Source: SYAC01 sp046048055
Lineage (GTDB): Bacteria; Planctomycetota; Phycisphaerae; Phycisphaerales; SM1A02
Length of the DNA stretch: 64,000 nt
Reading direction: 5' to 3'
Assembly: GCA_046048055.1 (NCBI GenBank)
Contig: JBJOGW010000079.1
Coordinates: 43,156-107,155 of the forward strand
Shown: one piece after another, positions 1 to 9,896 of the stretch
How positions within the stretch are numbered: position 1 is the stretch's first letter
Layout: the number at the start of each line of letters is the position of its first letter
Made by a program: the position numbers and the translations under genes
Notes under the pieces: model-generated
The model's input: only the letters and a program-made list of their open reading frames with translations
Database searches by the model: none
What the model was told of the DNA's origin: nothing

Positions 1-1010
1 AGGCAGCCCGCCTGGAGTGGGACAAGGCGTGGTGCAAGCAGCTGCTTCGCTCGGCAAACGTGCCCATGGCGGAGGGCCGGACCTTCACGACCCAGCAACT
101 CGAGGCCGCGGTGCACTACGTCAGAAGTCGCGCCGACCCGGTGGTGGTCAAGGCCAGCGGCCTCTGCGCCGGCAAGGGCGTGGTGGTGTGCGGCACGGCC
201 GCCGAGGCCGAGTCCGCGGTGCGGTCCATGCTGGAGCGACGCGTGCACGGCGAGGCGGGCGCCACCGTGGTGGTCGAGGAACGCCTGCAGGGCCAGGAGG
301 TGAGCGTGCTGGCGCTGGTCGACGGACAGACCATCTGGATGCTCGACGCCTGTCAGGACCACAAGCAGGCGGGCGAGGGCGATACCGGTCCCAACACCGG
401 GGGCATGGGCGCCTACTGCCCTACTCCTCTGGCCACCGAGTCCATGCTCCGGTTGGTGGAGCGAGAGGTGATGGTTCCCACCGTCGATGCCCTGCGCCGC
501 GAGGGCATCACCTTCCGAGGGGTTCTCTACGCGGGGCTCATGCTCACTCCGGGCGGACCCAAGGTGCTGGAGTTCAACTGCCGCTTTGGCGATCCCGAAA
601 CGCAGGCCCTCATGGCACGATGGGAGGGAGACCTGCTGGATGCACTCTGGCGCACCGCCGAGGGCACGCTGGACGGAGCGCGGATCGGCTTCACGGCTGG
701 AGCCAGCTGTTGCGTGGTGGTCTGCGCCGAGGGCTATCCCGGCAAGCCCCGCACCGGGGATCTGATCGAGGGACTCGATCAGGCCCAGTCCCTGGGAACC
801 GACCGGAACCCGGTCATCTGCTTTCACGCGGGCACCAAGGCCTCCGAGGGCGGGGCCGTGACCGCCGGCGGCCGGGTGATGGGGGTGACGGCCTCCGCGG
901 GCAGCATGCGCGAGGCCCGCGACCTGGCCACGGCCGCGGCGCTTGAAATCCGCTTTCCCGGCGCCTTCCTGCGTCGCGACATCGGCCACCGCGTGCTCCA
1001 GGGCGGCTGA
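1..1010 (+). CDS. purD: Phosphoribosylamine-glycine ligase (GARS), 5' end cut off by the window
   Basis: ATP-grasp enzyme of purine synthesis that joins phosphoribosylamine and glycine to make GAR. The reading frame is open from base 3, so the gene begins upstream of the window; roughly the last 335 residues are present. Visible family marks are the ATP-grasp KASGLCAGKGV loop (about 147-182), NTGGMGAYCP (about 393-422) and EFNCRFGDPETQ (about 570-606), ending in a RDIGHRVL tail. The missing part is the N-terminal Rossmann-like domain of about 90 residues. purN, the next step of the pathway, lies 57 kb downstream, so the pathway genes are scattered here. Identity is secure. Confidence 0.95.
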   Translation, partial: AARLEWDKAWCKQLLRSANVPMAEGRTFTTQQLEAAVHYVRSRADPVVVKASGLCAGKGVVVCGTAAEAESAVRSMLERRVHGEAGATVVVEERLQGQEVSVLALVDGQTIWMLDACQDHKQAGEGDTGPNTGGMGAYCPTPLATESMLRLVEREVMVPTVDALRREGITFRGVLYAGLMLTPGGPKVLEFNCRFGDPETQALMARWEGDLLDALWRTAEGTLDGARIGFTAGASCCVVVCAEGYPGKPRTGDLIEGLDQAQSLGTDRNPVICFHAGTKASEGGAVTAGGRVMGVTASAGSMREARDLATAAALEIRFPGAFLRRDIGHRVLQGG

Positions 1011-1061
1011 ACGGCGTCGCCGAAGCCGCCCACGATCGGCTCCGGGATCCTCCAGGATCTG

Positions 1062-1090
1062 TTGAGGGGCCGGAAACTCGTGAGTAGACT
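1062..1090 (+). promoter_or_regulatory. Putative sigma-70-type promoter of the subtilase gene
   Basis: TTGAGG (1062-1067) and TAGACT (1085-1090) are separated by exactly 17 bases. They sit in the gap after purD, about 55 bases upstream of the secreted subtilase start. The same style (TTGnGG, 17 bases, TAGnCT) recurs in front of hpf. This is sequence pattern only. Confidence 0.5.
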
Positions 1091-1145
1091 CGCCCGGATA
1101 GGTCGAGGCCCCCTCAACCACCCCCACCCAGAGACCCGCCTGCCC

Positions 1146-4100
1146 ATGCGTTTCCACATTCGATCGGTTGCTGTCTCGCTCGCCTCGGCCCTGTGCATCG
1201 CCATGGTGGTGAGCGAGTCGGCCCAAGGCCAGGTCGCCGGCGGCAAGCGGCCCACCGCTGTCCGGGATGCCAAGGCTCCCGCGTCGCCGCAGATCAGCCG
1301 CCCCTCTGCACCCTACCCACCGGACGTCAAGCCCGATGTGGTGCGTGCCTATTCGGGTCGTCCACCAGTGGATGTGGATCCTTCGGGCCCGATCAAGGCC
1401 CGCGCTCCGTTCCCCAAGTGGGCGGCAGCCGGACTGGGAAGCATCGAGGCGCAACTCGGTGATCGAGCTCGGCTGACCGATCGGATCTTCGTGAAGTTCC
1501 GTGATGACCTCCGGGTGCGGACGGGATTTGCACCGTCGACGGACCTGTGGCGACAGGAATCGACCGCCGGCATGCCCAAGGCGGGTATTCCCGACCTGGA
1601 GCCTCAGGATCCCCTCGCCGAGGCCCGGGCCCTGCTGGCCATGTACGGCGCCACGGTGGAGCAGGCCATCAAGATCCCTCAGCATCGGCTGTCCGCGATC
1701 GAGCAGCGGGCGGTGAACATGAGTCGCACGGCCCAGCCCGACCTGGGCGGATTCATGCTGGTGACCGTGGGCCGTGACCGCGTGCGTGCGGCGGCCGAGG
1801 CGTTCAACGCGCTCGAGTGCGTGGAGTTCGCCAACGTGGAGTTGCGCCCGCGCACGGCGCAGTGCCAGCCACTCGACCAGTCGCTCCAGAAGGGGCCAGG
1901 CGATGTCGGAACCAACGTGCTCGGCTGCACGCAAGGCACCGACCAGAACGGCAACCCGTTCATCTGCCAGCCCTACCCGGTGCTCGCCATTCAGCAGCCG
2001 TTCCAGCGGATCACGCTGGGATTCGTCAACTGCAACCGGCCGAGCTTCTGGGCGGGATACGTCCCGATCGACAACCAGCCCGATCCGGACGGCAACTCGC
2101 CCTGCCCGCCGGCAAACGGCTACACGCCCGACCTGGTCACGGTTCCGCTCTGGGACTGCACACCGTCCTGCAACAACGCCAATGCGTGCAACGACGCGAC
2201 CAGCACCTTCTTCACGCAGGGCGGCAACCCGACCTGCCAGTACGGCTGCGCCGACGAGGCGTGCGCCAATCTGGTCGCCCAGTACCAGCCGAACTGCATC
2301 GATCCCAACAGCTTCCAGGGATGGGATGCCACGTGCGCCACGATCGCGGCATTGGTCTGCCCCGGGCAGGTGAATGCAGCCACCCCCTACAACGGCATCA
2401 TCGGTGGAAGCGGCACCGGTTCGGCCGGCGCGATCGCGATGGATCAGGTCACGTTCGAGTGCTTCCAGAACACGCCTCCGGGACCCGCAGTGACCGCGTA
2501 TGACTTCAACTTCAACTGGGCGTACGACCCCTGCTTCATCGCCCGTGGACCCGCCAACTACAATCTGAGTGCGGGCGTGGGAGTGGTGGCCTACACCGAC
2601 ATCGGCGATGGTGCCGGCATCCGGCCGTGGGCGTTCGACTACGAGGCGGCGGTGGTGACGATGCCGCCGTACAGCTACCTGCAGTTCGAGACTCCAGATC
2701 CGGCGGACACGTTCGCCTCACCGGACTGTGCCAGCATCGGCACGGTGTACTTGGGCGGCACAGCGCTGTCCGCGAACACCTTCGACGAGACCTTGGCTGG
2801 CTTGGCCACCCGCGATCCCGTCTTCAAGTCCGGTCCTGAGTCGTTCTCGCACCCCTGCCTCGAGGAGAGTCCCGTTCCAGGATGCGTGGTGCCCCAGTGC
2901 TGCGCCTTCGTGTGCATCCAGGATCCGTCCTGCTGCGACGTGGGCTGGGATGCAGGATGCGTGGACCTGGCAGAGAGCAATCCTGGCTTGTGCGGGCAGG
3001 GCGAGCTGGGCATGCCGGCCCTGGCAGGAAGCCCCACGCCCAACTTTGCGGCAGTGGAGGGAACCGCCACGGCAACCAATCTGCAGCTCTACACCACCAA
3101 CAAGCCGCTGGTGAGCAGCACGCAGCAGTACATCCAGACCGTCCCCACGCCGGACTTGGGCAACCCGGCCGTGGTCAACTCCGGCATCGTGCCGCTGAGC
3201 ACGGTGACCACGCAAGGCCAGCTCAACGAGACCTATGCCTTCATCAACAGCCAGTTTGGTGGCGGTGGCCTGGACCTGGACGGGCTTGAGAACTTTGCGC
3301 TGGCGCTTGATGGTGTCACGCAGGCCAACGCACGCGGCCTGGGCGTGCGGATCGGCGTGATCGACTACTCGGCCTATCTGAATCACGAGGATCTGGTCGG
3401 CCAGGTCACCGTGGAGCAGGGACAGAGCGTGTTCCTGCAGCCTGGAGGCGACATCGACCCCAACCACGGCACCGCAGTGCTTGGCATCATGGTCGCTGCG
3501 GCGAATGGCATTGGCATCACGGGAGTCGCCCCTGAGTCGGAAGCCATCTTCTATCCCGCCGCCAACGGGAATCAGGCCGGTCGCCTCGCCACCGCCATCG
3601 TGTCGGCCGGCGAGGATCTGGACGTGGGCGACGTGCTCTGCATTCCGCTGGAGCTCGGCCTTGGCGGAGGTGCCACGGTGTGCAGCGATCCCACCTTCAA
3701 TGTCCTGCTGGGCGTGACCGCCTCCCTGGGCGTGACCAACGTCTGCGCTGCCGGCAACGGCGGCTTCGCCACGCTGACCCCTGGTTCAGGCGTGAACAAC
3801 GCGGTGCTGGTCTCGGCGGTGTGGCCCGGACCCCAGACTCCCACGCCTGTCTCGGGTGCCAAGACGTTCGATGCCGCAGGCACCGTGACCGCCAACACGC
3901 TGCAGAACCCCGGCAATGTGGCGCCCGGCAACTCCTACTGCCGGTACAAGAGCAGCAACTATTCGACCGAAAATCCGGGCACCTCCGCCGCCGTGGACGT
4001 GTCCGGCTGGGGCACCTCTCTCTGCACGCTCGGCGGCGGAACCCTCTGGAACGGCGCGAACGCGAGCACCAATCCGCTGGAGGTCAACGAGCTCCGCTCG

Positions 4101-5057
4101 TACCAGCAGTCCTTCACCGGCACCAGCGGAGCCGCGGCGATGATCGCGGGACTTGTAGCCCGGCTGCAGGCCGTGGCCAAGGCGTCCCTGGGCTCGCCGG
4201 TGAGCGGCGAGCGGATTCGACAGGTGCTGGCCAACCAGCTCTGGCTCAACGGCGACCTGGTGGTCGGCTCCAACGGACTGCCGGTGACCATCGGGACCGC
4301 CATCCCGCAGTGCAACCTTGCCCCCGGCGTGCCGCTGCCGGGAACGCTGAGCGACGCGTTCTTCGTGGTCGCGTTCGGCGACCTGATTCCCGCCAACAGC
4401 GCCAGCCAGATCAACCTGGTCGGCGGGTTCCCGCTGGCGGTCGACTGTCTCCAGCAGGTCATCTTCACCCAGTTCTACCCACAGGGCATCTTCTTCACGA
4501 TCGAGGTCATCACCGGCCAGCAGCAGCAGTCGTCCGTGTTCGACGCGGCGCTGCTGGATGGAGCCTTCTTCCGCGTGAACGCCACCCGCAAGGGCCGCGG
4601 AGGCACGGGTGCCGGCTATGGACGGCCGCTCATCTACGCAGCCAACGGACTCGCCACCGACCTGCAGTTGCGGAACGTGCTCGCGATCCAGGAGGCCGAG
4701 GACCTCTTCCAGCTCAGCATCCGGGCTTGGGGCAAGACCTCGGTCGGCACCTCCGGGGACATCGACGGCAACACGGGCATCACCGGCCAGGCGCTGGCCA
4801 TGGCCTACGTGTACGACAACGTCTACGGCCGATGGCGTTACCTCGACTTCGGGTTCGTGACGGGCGTGGTCGACGAGCCGAACCTCGCCGCCCAGGTGAC
4901 CGACTTCGGTTATCCGCCCGCCAACTTCGCGATTCGTGAGGGCAACGATTTCGTCGCCTATGTCCGCGTGCTCACGTTCTCGGCGGGCATCGTGGGCGGG
5001 TACGAGATGTGGTGGGACCAGATCCTTGTCAGCACGTCGCCCGTGGCGCAGCCCTGA
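1146..5057 (+). CDS. Large secreted S8 (subtilisin-like) serine peptidase
   Basis: A 1,303-residue protein. The ATG at 1146 was chosen because it begins a classic Sec signal peptide (MRFHIRSVAVSLASALC..., cleavage near residue 28); a TTG start 84 bases upstream would bury the signal. The catalytic triad is readable: Asp740 in IGVIDY, His774 in NHGTAV and Ser994 in GTSGAAA. The roughly 710 residues before the peptidase domain include two Cys-rich patches (about residues 340-420 and 580-625) with CC-x-x-x-WD-x-x-C motifs. About 300 residues follow the domain and contain no obvious anchor. No PEP-CTERM-like tail is present, so it is probably released or bound through other domains. Substrate unknown. 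It is followed after 22 bases by a GbsR-type regulator on the same strand. Confidence 0.88.
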   Translation: MRFHIRSVAVSLASALCIAMVVSESAQGQVAGGKRPTAVRDAKAPASPQISRPSAPYPPDVKPDVVRAYSGRPPVDVDPSGPIKARAPFPKWAAAGLGSIEAQLGDRARLTDRIFVKFRDDLRVRTGFAPSTDLWRQESTAGMPKAGIPDLEPQDPLAEARALLAMYGATVEQAIKIPQHRLSAIEQRAVNMSRTAQPDLGGFMLVTVGRDRVRAAAEAFNALECVEFANVELRPRTAQCQPLDQSLQKGPGDVGTNVLGCTQGTDQNGNPFICQPYPVLAIQQPFQRITLGFVNCNRPSFWAGYVPIDNQPDPDGNSPCPPANGYTPDLVTVPLWDCTPSCNNANACNDATSTFFTQGGNPTCQYGCADEACANLVAQYQPNCIDPNSFQGWDATCATIAALVCPGQVNAATPYNGIIGGSGTGSAGAIAMDQVTFECFQNTPPGPAVTAYDFNFNWAYDPCFIARGPANYNLSAGVGVVAYTDIGDGAGIRPWAFDYEAAVVTMPPYSYLQFETPDPADTFASPDCASIGTVYLGGTALSANTFDETLAGLATRDPVFKSGPESFSHPCLEESPVPGCVVPQCCAFVCIQDPSCCDVGWDAGCVDLAESNPGLCGQGELGMPALAGSPTPNFAAVEGTATATNLQLYTTNKPLVSSTQQYIQTVPTPDLGNPAVVNSGIVPLSTVTTQGQLNETYAFINSQFGGGGLDLDGLENFALALDGVTQANARGLGVRIGVIDYSAYLNHEDLVGQVTVEQGQSVFLQPGGDIDPNHGTAVLGIMVAAANGIGITGVAPESEAIFYPAANGNQAGRLATAIVSAGEDLDVGDVLCIPLELGLGGGATVCSDPTFNVLLGVTASLGVTNVCAAGNGGFATLTPGSGVNNAVLVSAVWPGPQTPTPVSGAKTFDAAGTVTANTLQNPGNVAPGNSYCRYKSSNYSTENPGTSAAVDVSGWGTSLCTLGGGTLWNGANASTNPLEVNELRSYQQSFTGTSGAAAMIAGLVARLQAVAKASLGSPVSGERIRQVLANQLWLNGDLVVGSNGLPVTIGTAIPQCNLAPGVPLPGTLSDAFFVVAFGDLIPANSASQINLVGGFPLAVDCLQQVIFTQFYPQGIFFTIEVITGQQQQSSVFDAALLDGAFFRVNATRKGRGGTGAGYGRPLIYAANGLATDLQLRNVLAIQEAEDLFQLSIRAWGKTSVGTSGDIDGNTGITGQALAMAYVYDNVYGRWRYLDFGFVTGVVDEPNLAAQVTDFGYPPANFAIREGNDFVAYVRVLTFSAGIVGGYEMWWDQILVSTSPVAQP

Positions 5058-5079
5058 CGGAGCACCAGCAGGATCCAGC

Positions 5080-5637
5080 ATGGGTGGCGACACCCCAGCC
5101 GTTCCCGAAACCAGCGTCCCGTCGGATCGCCAGACGCCGACGGCCGCAGATCGCTTCATCGAGCTCTGGGGCGAGATGGGCACGGCGTGGGGCGTGCCCC
5201 GCACCATGACTCAGGTCCATGCCCTGCTCTTTCTCGAGGGCCGGGGCATGAACACCGACGAGATCATGGACCGGCTGGAGATCAGTCGCGGCAACGCCAG
5301 CATGACGCTGCGCACGCTGGTCGAATGGGGCATGATCACCCGCACGCACAACCCGAAGGACCGCAAGGACTACTACGCCGCCGAGCAGGACGTCTGGCGG
5401 CTGTTCGTGATCATCACACGCGCCCGCAAGCGGCGCGAGATCGAGCCGCTCAAGTCCGGGCTGCGCGAGATCACGGGGAAGGCGGGGCCCGAAGCCCAGG
5501 ACGATGTCCATGCCAAGATCGGGCGGATGCTGCAGTTCGTGAGCGACTTCGACGCGCTGGCCGAGCGGTTCCTGGCCCTTGATGCCGACGCCGTGCGGGG
5601 CCTGCTCGGCATGCTTGACGCCCGCGATCGGGCCTGA
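5080..5637 (+). CDS. GbsR/MarR-family winged-helix transcriptional regulator
   Basis: A 185-residue DNA-binding protein. The stretch WGVPRTMTQVHALLFLEG, followed by DEIMDRLEISRGNASMTLRTL and a wing containing DRKDYY, matches the GbsR group of the MarR superfamily. Members repress osmoprotectant or stress genes in other bacteria; the ligand here cannot be told. The ATG at 5080 fits the family N-terminus; an open frame upstream to 4936 overlaps the subtilase and is rejected. The C-terminal 90 residues are helical, as in family dimerisation regions. The stop codon lies inside a 27-bp copy of the downstream tRNA-Ser 3' end, so the last bases of the gene may have been rewritten by an integration event. 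Confidence 0.82.
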   Translation: MGGDTPAVPETSVPSDRQTPTAADRFIELWGEMGTAWGVPRTMTQVHALLFLEGRGMNTDEIMDRLEISRGNASMTLRTLVEWGMITRTHNPKDRKDYYAAEQDVWRLFVIITRARKRREIEPLKSGLREITGKAGPEAQDDVHAKIGRMLQFVSDFDALAERFLALDADAVRGLLGMLDARDRA

Positions 5638-5662
5638 TGCAAAGCGGACAGGGCGGGATTCG
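5636..5662. repeat. 27-bp direct repeat, copy 1 (copy of tRNA-Ser 3' end plus flank)
   Basis: These 27 bases are identical to 5854-5880. The second copy consists of the last 18 bases of the tRNA-Ser(GCU) gene (acceptor and T-arm side) plus 9 bases of 3' flank. This copy begins inside the stop codon of the GbsR-type gene. A duplicated tRNA 3' end is the usual structure of an attachment site, but only 191 bp lie between the copies and no integrase is nearby. Confidence 0.8.
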
Positions 5663-5664
5663 CC

Positions 5665-5687
5665 GCCGCACGGCCCAGCCGTGCGGC
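5665..5687. repeat. Perfect hairpin, 10-bp stem
   Basis: GCCGCACGGC, three bases, then its exact reverse complement. First of three strong hairpins in the 191-bp spacer between the two copies of the tRNA-Ser 3' end. There is no T-run on either side. It could be an RNA processing element or a REP-like repeat. Confidence 0.55.
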
Positions 5688-5770
5688 AAGAAGACGCCGC
5701 GGACCGGGGCCGGAGCGCGTCTGCGGCGATGCGAAGCGACGCCACAGGCGAGCGCCGGACCCGGGACGCA

Positions 5771-5806
5771 CTGCATGGCAAGGCCTGCCGGGGCGTTGCC
5801 ATGCAG
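5771..5806. repeat. Perfect hairpin, 11-bp stem
   Basis: CTGCATGGCAA (5771-5781) and its exact reverse complement (5796-5806) enclose a 14-base GC-rich loop. Second of three hairpins downstream of tRNA-Ser(GCU) as read on the minus strand. No gene overlaps it. Confidence 0.55.
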
Positions 5807-5823
5807 GCTGGCCGCGGAGCATT

Positions 5824-5854
5824 CCGTCAGGCGCCGCGCAGCGCCGCCTGACGG
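5824..5854 (-). terminator. Hairpin directly downstream of tRNA-Ser(GCU), possible terminator
   Basis: CCGTCAGGCG (5824-5833) pairs perfectly with 5845-5854. On the minus strand it starts 8 bases after the mature tRNA 3' end, where a terminator is expected. No T-run follows, so it may instead be a processing stem. Confidence 0.4.
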
Positions 5855-5880
5855 ATGCAAAGCGGACAGGGCGGGATTCG
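5854..5880. repeat. 27-bp direct repeat, copy 2 (contains the real tRNA-Ser 3' end)
   Basis: Identical to 5636-5662. Bases 5863-5880 are the 3' end of the functional tRNA gene; the other 9 bases are its 3' flank. Confidence 0.8.
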
Positions 5881-5953
5881 AACCCGCGATACGCGCTTGC
5901 ACGCGTATACCGGTTTAGCAAACCAGCGCCTTCAGCCACTCGGCCACCTGTCC
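5863..5953 (-). tRNA. tRNA-Ser, anticodon GCU
   Basis: 91 bases that fold as a class II tRNA. The acceptor is GGACAGG/CCTGTCC with discriminator G; the D-arm closes with GCC/GGC; the anticodon stem is CTGGT/ACCGG around loop TTGCTAA (anticodon GCT); the long variable arm has a TACGCG/CGCGTA stem; the T-arm is GCGGG/CCCGC around TTCGAAT. CCA is not encoded, which fits the CCA-adding enzyme gene at 42671-43879. Confidence 0.95.
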
Positions 5954-6086
5954 AGCGCTCGCCGCCCGATGTCGGACGGCGGGACGCGAAGTGTAGCGAA
6001 CGAAGCCGTCCGCTTCGCCACCGCCGCAACGGAAAATCCGCCCGTGCCCCGCGGGAGTTCGGGCACCCCCGCTACCCTGCCGCCCC

Positions 6087-6815
6087 ATGCTCTGGGCCGC
6101 CCCGCTTCTTGCCGATGCCGCCACGGCCCCGGATGACGTCTGGGCGTGGATCGTGCAGGAATTCCCCAGGCTGTTCACCGAGCTGGACAAGTTCCTGCTG
6201 GAACTGGCCCAGGCCGTGGGCGGCTGGACCTACGCCGTGCTGTTCGCGATCGTCTTCGCGGAGACCGGCCTTGTGATCACGCCCTTCCTGCCCGGCGACT
6301 CGCTGCTGTTCGCGGCCGGCGCGCTGTGTGCGGTGCCAGAGCTGCAACTGAGCCTGCCCCTGATGGCCGGACTGCTCTTCGTGGCCGCGGTGCTTGGAGA
6401 CGCGGTCAACTACCACATCGGCCGCTGGATCGGGCCGCCCGCCTTCAGTGGCCGCATCCGCCTGCTCAATCCGGCGCATCTGGAGCGCACGCGAGCCTTC
6501 TTTGATCGGCATGGTGGCAAGGCCGTGGTGCTGGCCCGCTTCGTGCCAATCGTGCGCACCTTCGCCCCATTCGTGGCGGGCGTGGGCACCATGCGGTACC
6601 GGCGCTTCGCCTTCTACAACGTGTTCGGGGCGGTTCTGTGGATCGGCCTGTTCATGCTGGCCGGCTGGGGATTCGGCAATCTGCCCTGGGTCAAGAGGAA
6701 CTTCAGCAAGGTCATCCTGGGAATCATCGTGCTGAGCGTGCTGCCGATCGTGTGGGAGTGGTGGAAGCACCGCACCGAGGCCCGCAAGGCAGCCGCGGGC
6801 CACGCCGCGACATGA
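6087..6815 (+). CDS. DedA-family membrane protein
   Basis: A 242-residue integral membrane protein with four to five hydrophobic segments. The family blocks are ETGLVITPFLPGDSLLFAAG (about residues 59-78) and a second block with FDRHGGKAVVLARFVPIVRT, which carries the Arg residues conserved in DedA transporters. Known relatives flip lipid carriers such as undecaprenyl phosphate or phospholipids across the membrane; the substrate here is not inferable. A TACCCT -10-like box (6073-6078) lies only 8 bases before the ATG, suggesting a leaderless message. The stop overlaps the TerC start (ATGA), so the two are co-translated. Confidence 0.9.
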   Translation: MLWAAPLLADAATAPDDVWAWIVQEFPRLFTELDKFLLELAQAVGGWTYAVLFAIVFAETGLVITPFLPGDSLLFAAGALCAVPELQLSLPLMAGLLFVAAVLGDAVNYHIGRWIGPPAFSGRIRLLNPAHLERTRAFFDRHGGKAVVLARFVPIVRTFAPFVAGVGTMRYRRFAFYNVFGAVLWIGLFMLAGWGFGNLPWVKRNFSKVILGIIVLSVLPIVWEWWKHRTEARKAAAGHAAT

Positions 6816-7936
6816 CCATGCCCATGCTCGCCCTGGCACGTGCCGACGAGGTGGCCCAGGCCAACCTGCTGCCAGTGGGCGAGCATTGGCGCCTGCTGGC
6901 CATGTTCACCGGCACGGTGCTGGCCCTGCTGGTGATCGACCTGGCGCGGTTCTGGCGAAACCCACGGCCCATCGGCTGGGCGGCCGCTTCGCTTGGCGTG
7001 GCGTTCTGGGCCTTCCTGGCCCTGTGCTTCAACGGCTTCCTGTACTTCCATGCCTCCGGCTGGCTGCAGGATCATCCACAGTGGCTGCTGCAGGCCGGAC
7101 GGCTGACCTCGGAGGAGGCGCAGAGCTCGTCGTTGGTGGCCCTGGCGGCCACCAATGCGGGGCAGGATCTGGCCCTGCAGTGGCTGGCAGGCTACGTGGT
7201 CGAGCTGTCCCTGAGCGTGGACAACCTGTTCGTGTTCGTGGTGGTGCTGCGCTACTTCGCCGTGCCGCCCGCGCTGCAGCACCGCGTGCTCTTCTGGGGG
7301 ATCCTGGGCGCGGTGGTGCTGCGGGCGGTCTTCATCGGGGCGGGTCTGGCCATCATCCATCGCTTCGAGTGGGTGGCGGGCGTGTTCGGTGCGTTCCTGG
7401 TCTTCACGGGGGTGAAGCTGCTGTCGATCCAGGGCAATGACGAAGCCATCGACCCGGCCCGCACGTTGGGCTTTCGCCTGCTCAAGCTGGTGCTGCCGCT
7501 GCATCGTGAGTTTCAGGGCACGCGATTCTTCGCCACGGTGGACCGCCGGGTGGTGGCCACGCCGCTGCTGGGCGCGCTGGTGGTGATCGAGTTCAGCGAC
7601 ATCGTGTTTGCGGTGGACAGCGTGCCGGCCGTGCTGGCGATCACCCGCGAGCCGGTGATCGCCTTCACCAGCAACATCGCCGCCGTGCTGGGACTGCGGG
7701 CCATGTACTTCCTGCTGGCCAACGCGGTGGATCGCTTTCACCTTCTCAAGCCGGCGCTGGGCCTGGTGCTGGCCTTCGTGGGCTTCAAGATGGTCTGGCA
7801 CTGGTGGTACAAGGCGCCTCTCATGCCCGTGAGCTGGAGTCTGGCCATCGTGCTGGGGACCGTGCTGCTGGGAACCGTGCTGAGCCTGGCGGTGCCGCCC
7901 CGCACCCCGGCCGCCCCCACGCCGCCTCCGGCCTGA
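6812..7936 (+). CDS. TerC/Alx-family integral membrane protein
   Basis: 374 residues, eight or nine hydrophobic segments. Two acidic transmembrane motifs mark the family: ELSLSVDN (131-138) and IEFSDIVFAVDSVPA (about 259-273). These are thought to form the metal-handling site; relatives act in manganese export and tellurite resistance. Compared with short TerC proteins it has about 110 extra N-terminal residues with two membrane segments, as in the longer Alx form. The ATG at 6812 overlaps the DedA stop. The open frame upstream of it lies inside dedA and is not coding. Confidence 0.88.
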   Translation: MTMPMLALARADEVAQANLLPVGEHWRLLAMFTGTVLALLVIDLARFWRNPRPIGWAAASLGVAFWAFLALCFNGFLYFHASGWLQDHPQWLLQAGRLTSEEAQSSSLVALAATNAGQDLALQWLAGYVVELSLSVDNLFVFVVVLRYFAVPPALQHRVLFWGILGAVVLRAVFIGAGLAIIHRFEWVAGVFGAFLVFTGVKLLSIQGNDEAIDPARTLGFRLLKLVLPLHREFQGTRFFATVDRRVVATPLLGALVVIEFSDIVFAVDSVPAVLAITREPVIAFTSNIAAVLGLRAMYFLLANAVDRFHLLKPALGLVLAFVGFKMVWHWWYKAPLMPVSWSLAIVLGTVLLGTVLSLAVPPRTPAAPTPPPA

Positions 7937-7961
7937 CCGCTCCGGTCGCCGCCGTTACACT
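7933..7961 (+). promoter_or_regulatory. Putative promoter of sucC, near-leaderless
   Basis: CTGACC (7933-7938), 17 bases, TACACT (7956-7961). The sucC ATG at 7972 is only 10 bases after the -10 box, so a transcript would have a leader of about 4 bases. No Shine-Dalgarno sequence is visible. Confidence 0.5.
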
Positions 7962-7971
7962 CGCGCGTCTC

Positions 7972-9174
<1,203 letters not shown>

Positions 9175-9178
9175 AGCC

Positions 9179-9880
9179 GTGCTGGTCCTCTTCGACATCG
9201 ACGGCACGCTGCTCAAGAGCCAGCATGCGGGCGTGCACGCCATGCTGGACGCCTTTCACCAGCTGCACCCGGATCGCCGCTTCAGCTTTGATGGCGTCGA
9301 CATCGCGGGCCGTCTCGACACGCTCATCTACCAGGAGATGACCGAGCGCCATGGCGTGCCAGCCGGCCAGGAGCACCACGAGACCTTCCGCCACATCTAC
9401 AGCCGCAACCTGGAGTCGCGCCTGGCCGACCGCAACACCGTGGTCGCCCTCGAGGGTGTGCACGAGCTGGTGCGGCGACTGGCCACCGAGCCCGGCGTGG
9501 AGCTGGGCCTGCTCACGGGCAACTATCCGGCCACCGGGCGACTCAAGGTGAAGCACGCCGGCCTGGACCCCGACCTGTTCCGAGTGAACGCCTTCGCGAT
9601 GGATGGCGAGACACGCCGCGACCTTCCTCCGGTCGCGTTGCAGCGCTACCGCGAGCGTCACGGATCGCCGCTGGATCCCGCCCAGGCGGTGATCATCGGC
9701 GACACCCCCAAGGACGTGGACTGCGCCCTGCACAACGGGTGCCGCGTGCTTGGCGTGGCCACGGGTGAATTCTCGGTTCAGGCACTGCTCGATTGTGGCG
9801 CCCACATGGCTGTGGACAAGCTGTCGCCCATCGAGCCCGTGCTGGCCTGGCTGCTGTCCCACCGCGGATCGCGGCGATAG
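9179..9880 (+). CDS. HAD-family hydrolase (phosphoglycolate-phosphatase-like)
   Basis: 233 residues, GTG start 4 bases after sucC. HAD motif I is FDIDGTLLKS at the N-terminus (both Asp of DxDGT present), motif II is LTGNYPATG, and motif IV is IIGDTPKDVDC near residue 175. A helical cap of about 90 residues lies between motifs I and II, the usual layout of Gph/PGP-type phosphatases. The physiological phosphate ester cannot be read from sequence. Its coupling to sucC suggests central metabolism or house-cleaning of phosphorylated by-products. Confidence 0.82.
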   Translation: MLVLFDIDGTLLKSQHAGVHAMLDAFHQLHPDRRFSFDGVDIAGRLDTLIYQEMTERHGVPAGQEHHETFRHIYSRNLESRLADRNTVVALEGVHELVRRLATEPGVELGLLTGNYPATGRLKVKHAGLDPDLFRVNAFAMDGETRRDLPPVALQRYRERHGSPLDPAQAVIIGDTPKDVDCALHNGCRVLGVATGEFSVQALLDCGAHMAVDKLSPIEPVLAWLLSHRGSRR

Positions 9881-9896
9881 GCTGGTCCGACCCCCG

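Noticed and set aside
5665..5854. CRISPR-like array
   Set aside because: Hairpins here have different stems and there is no regular repeat-spacer pattern.
5637..5918. Overlapping short frames across the tRNA-Ser region
   Set aside because: They run through the tRNA and hairpins; the similarity between them comes from the 27-bp repeat, not from coding.
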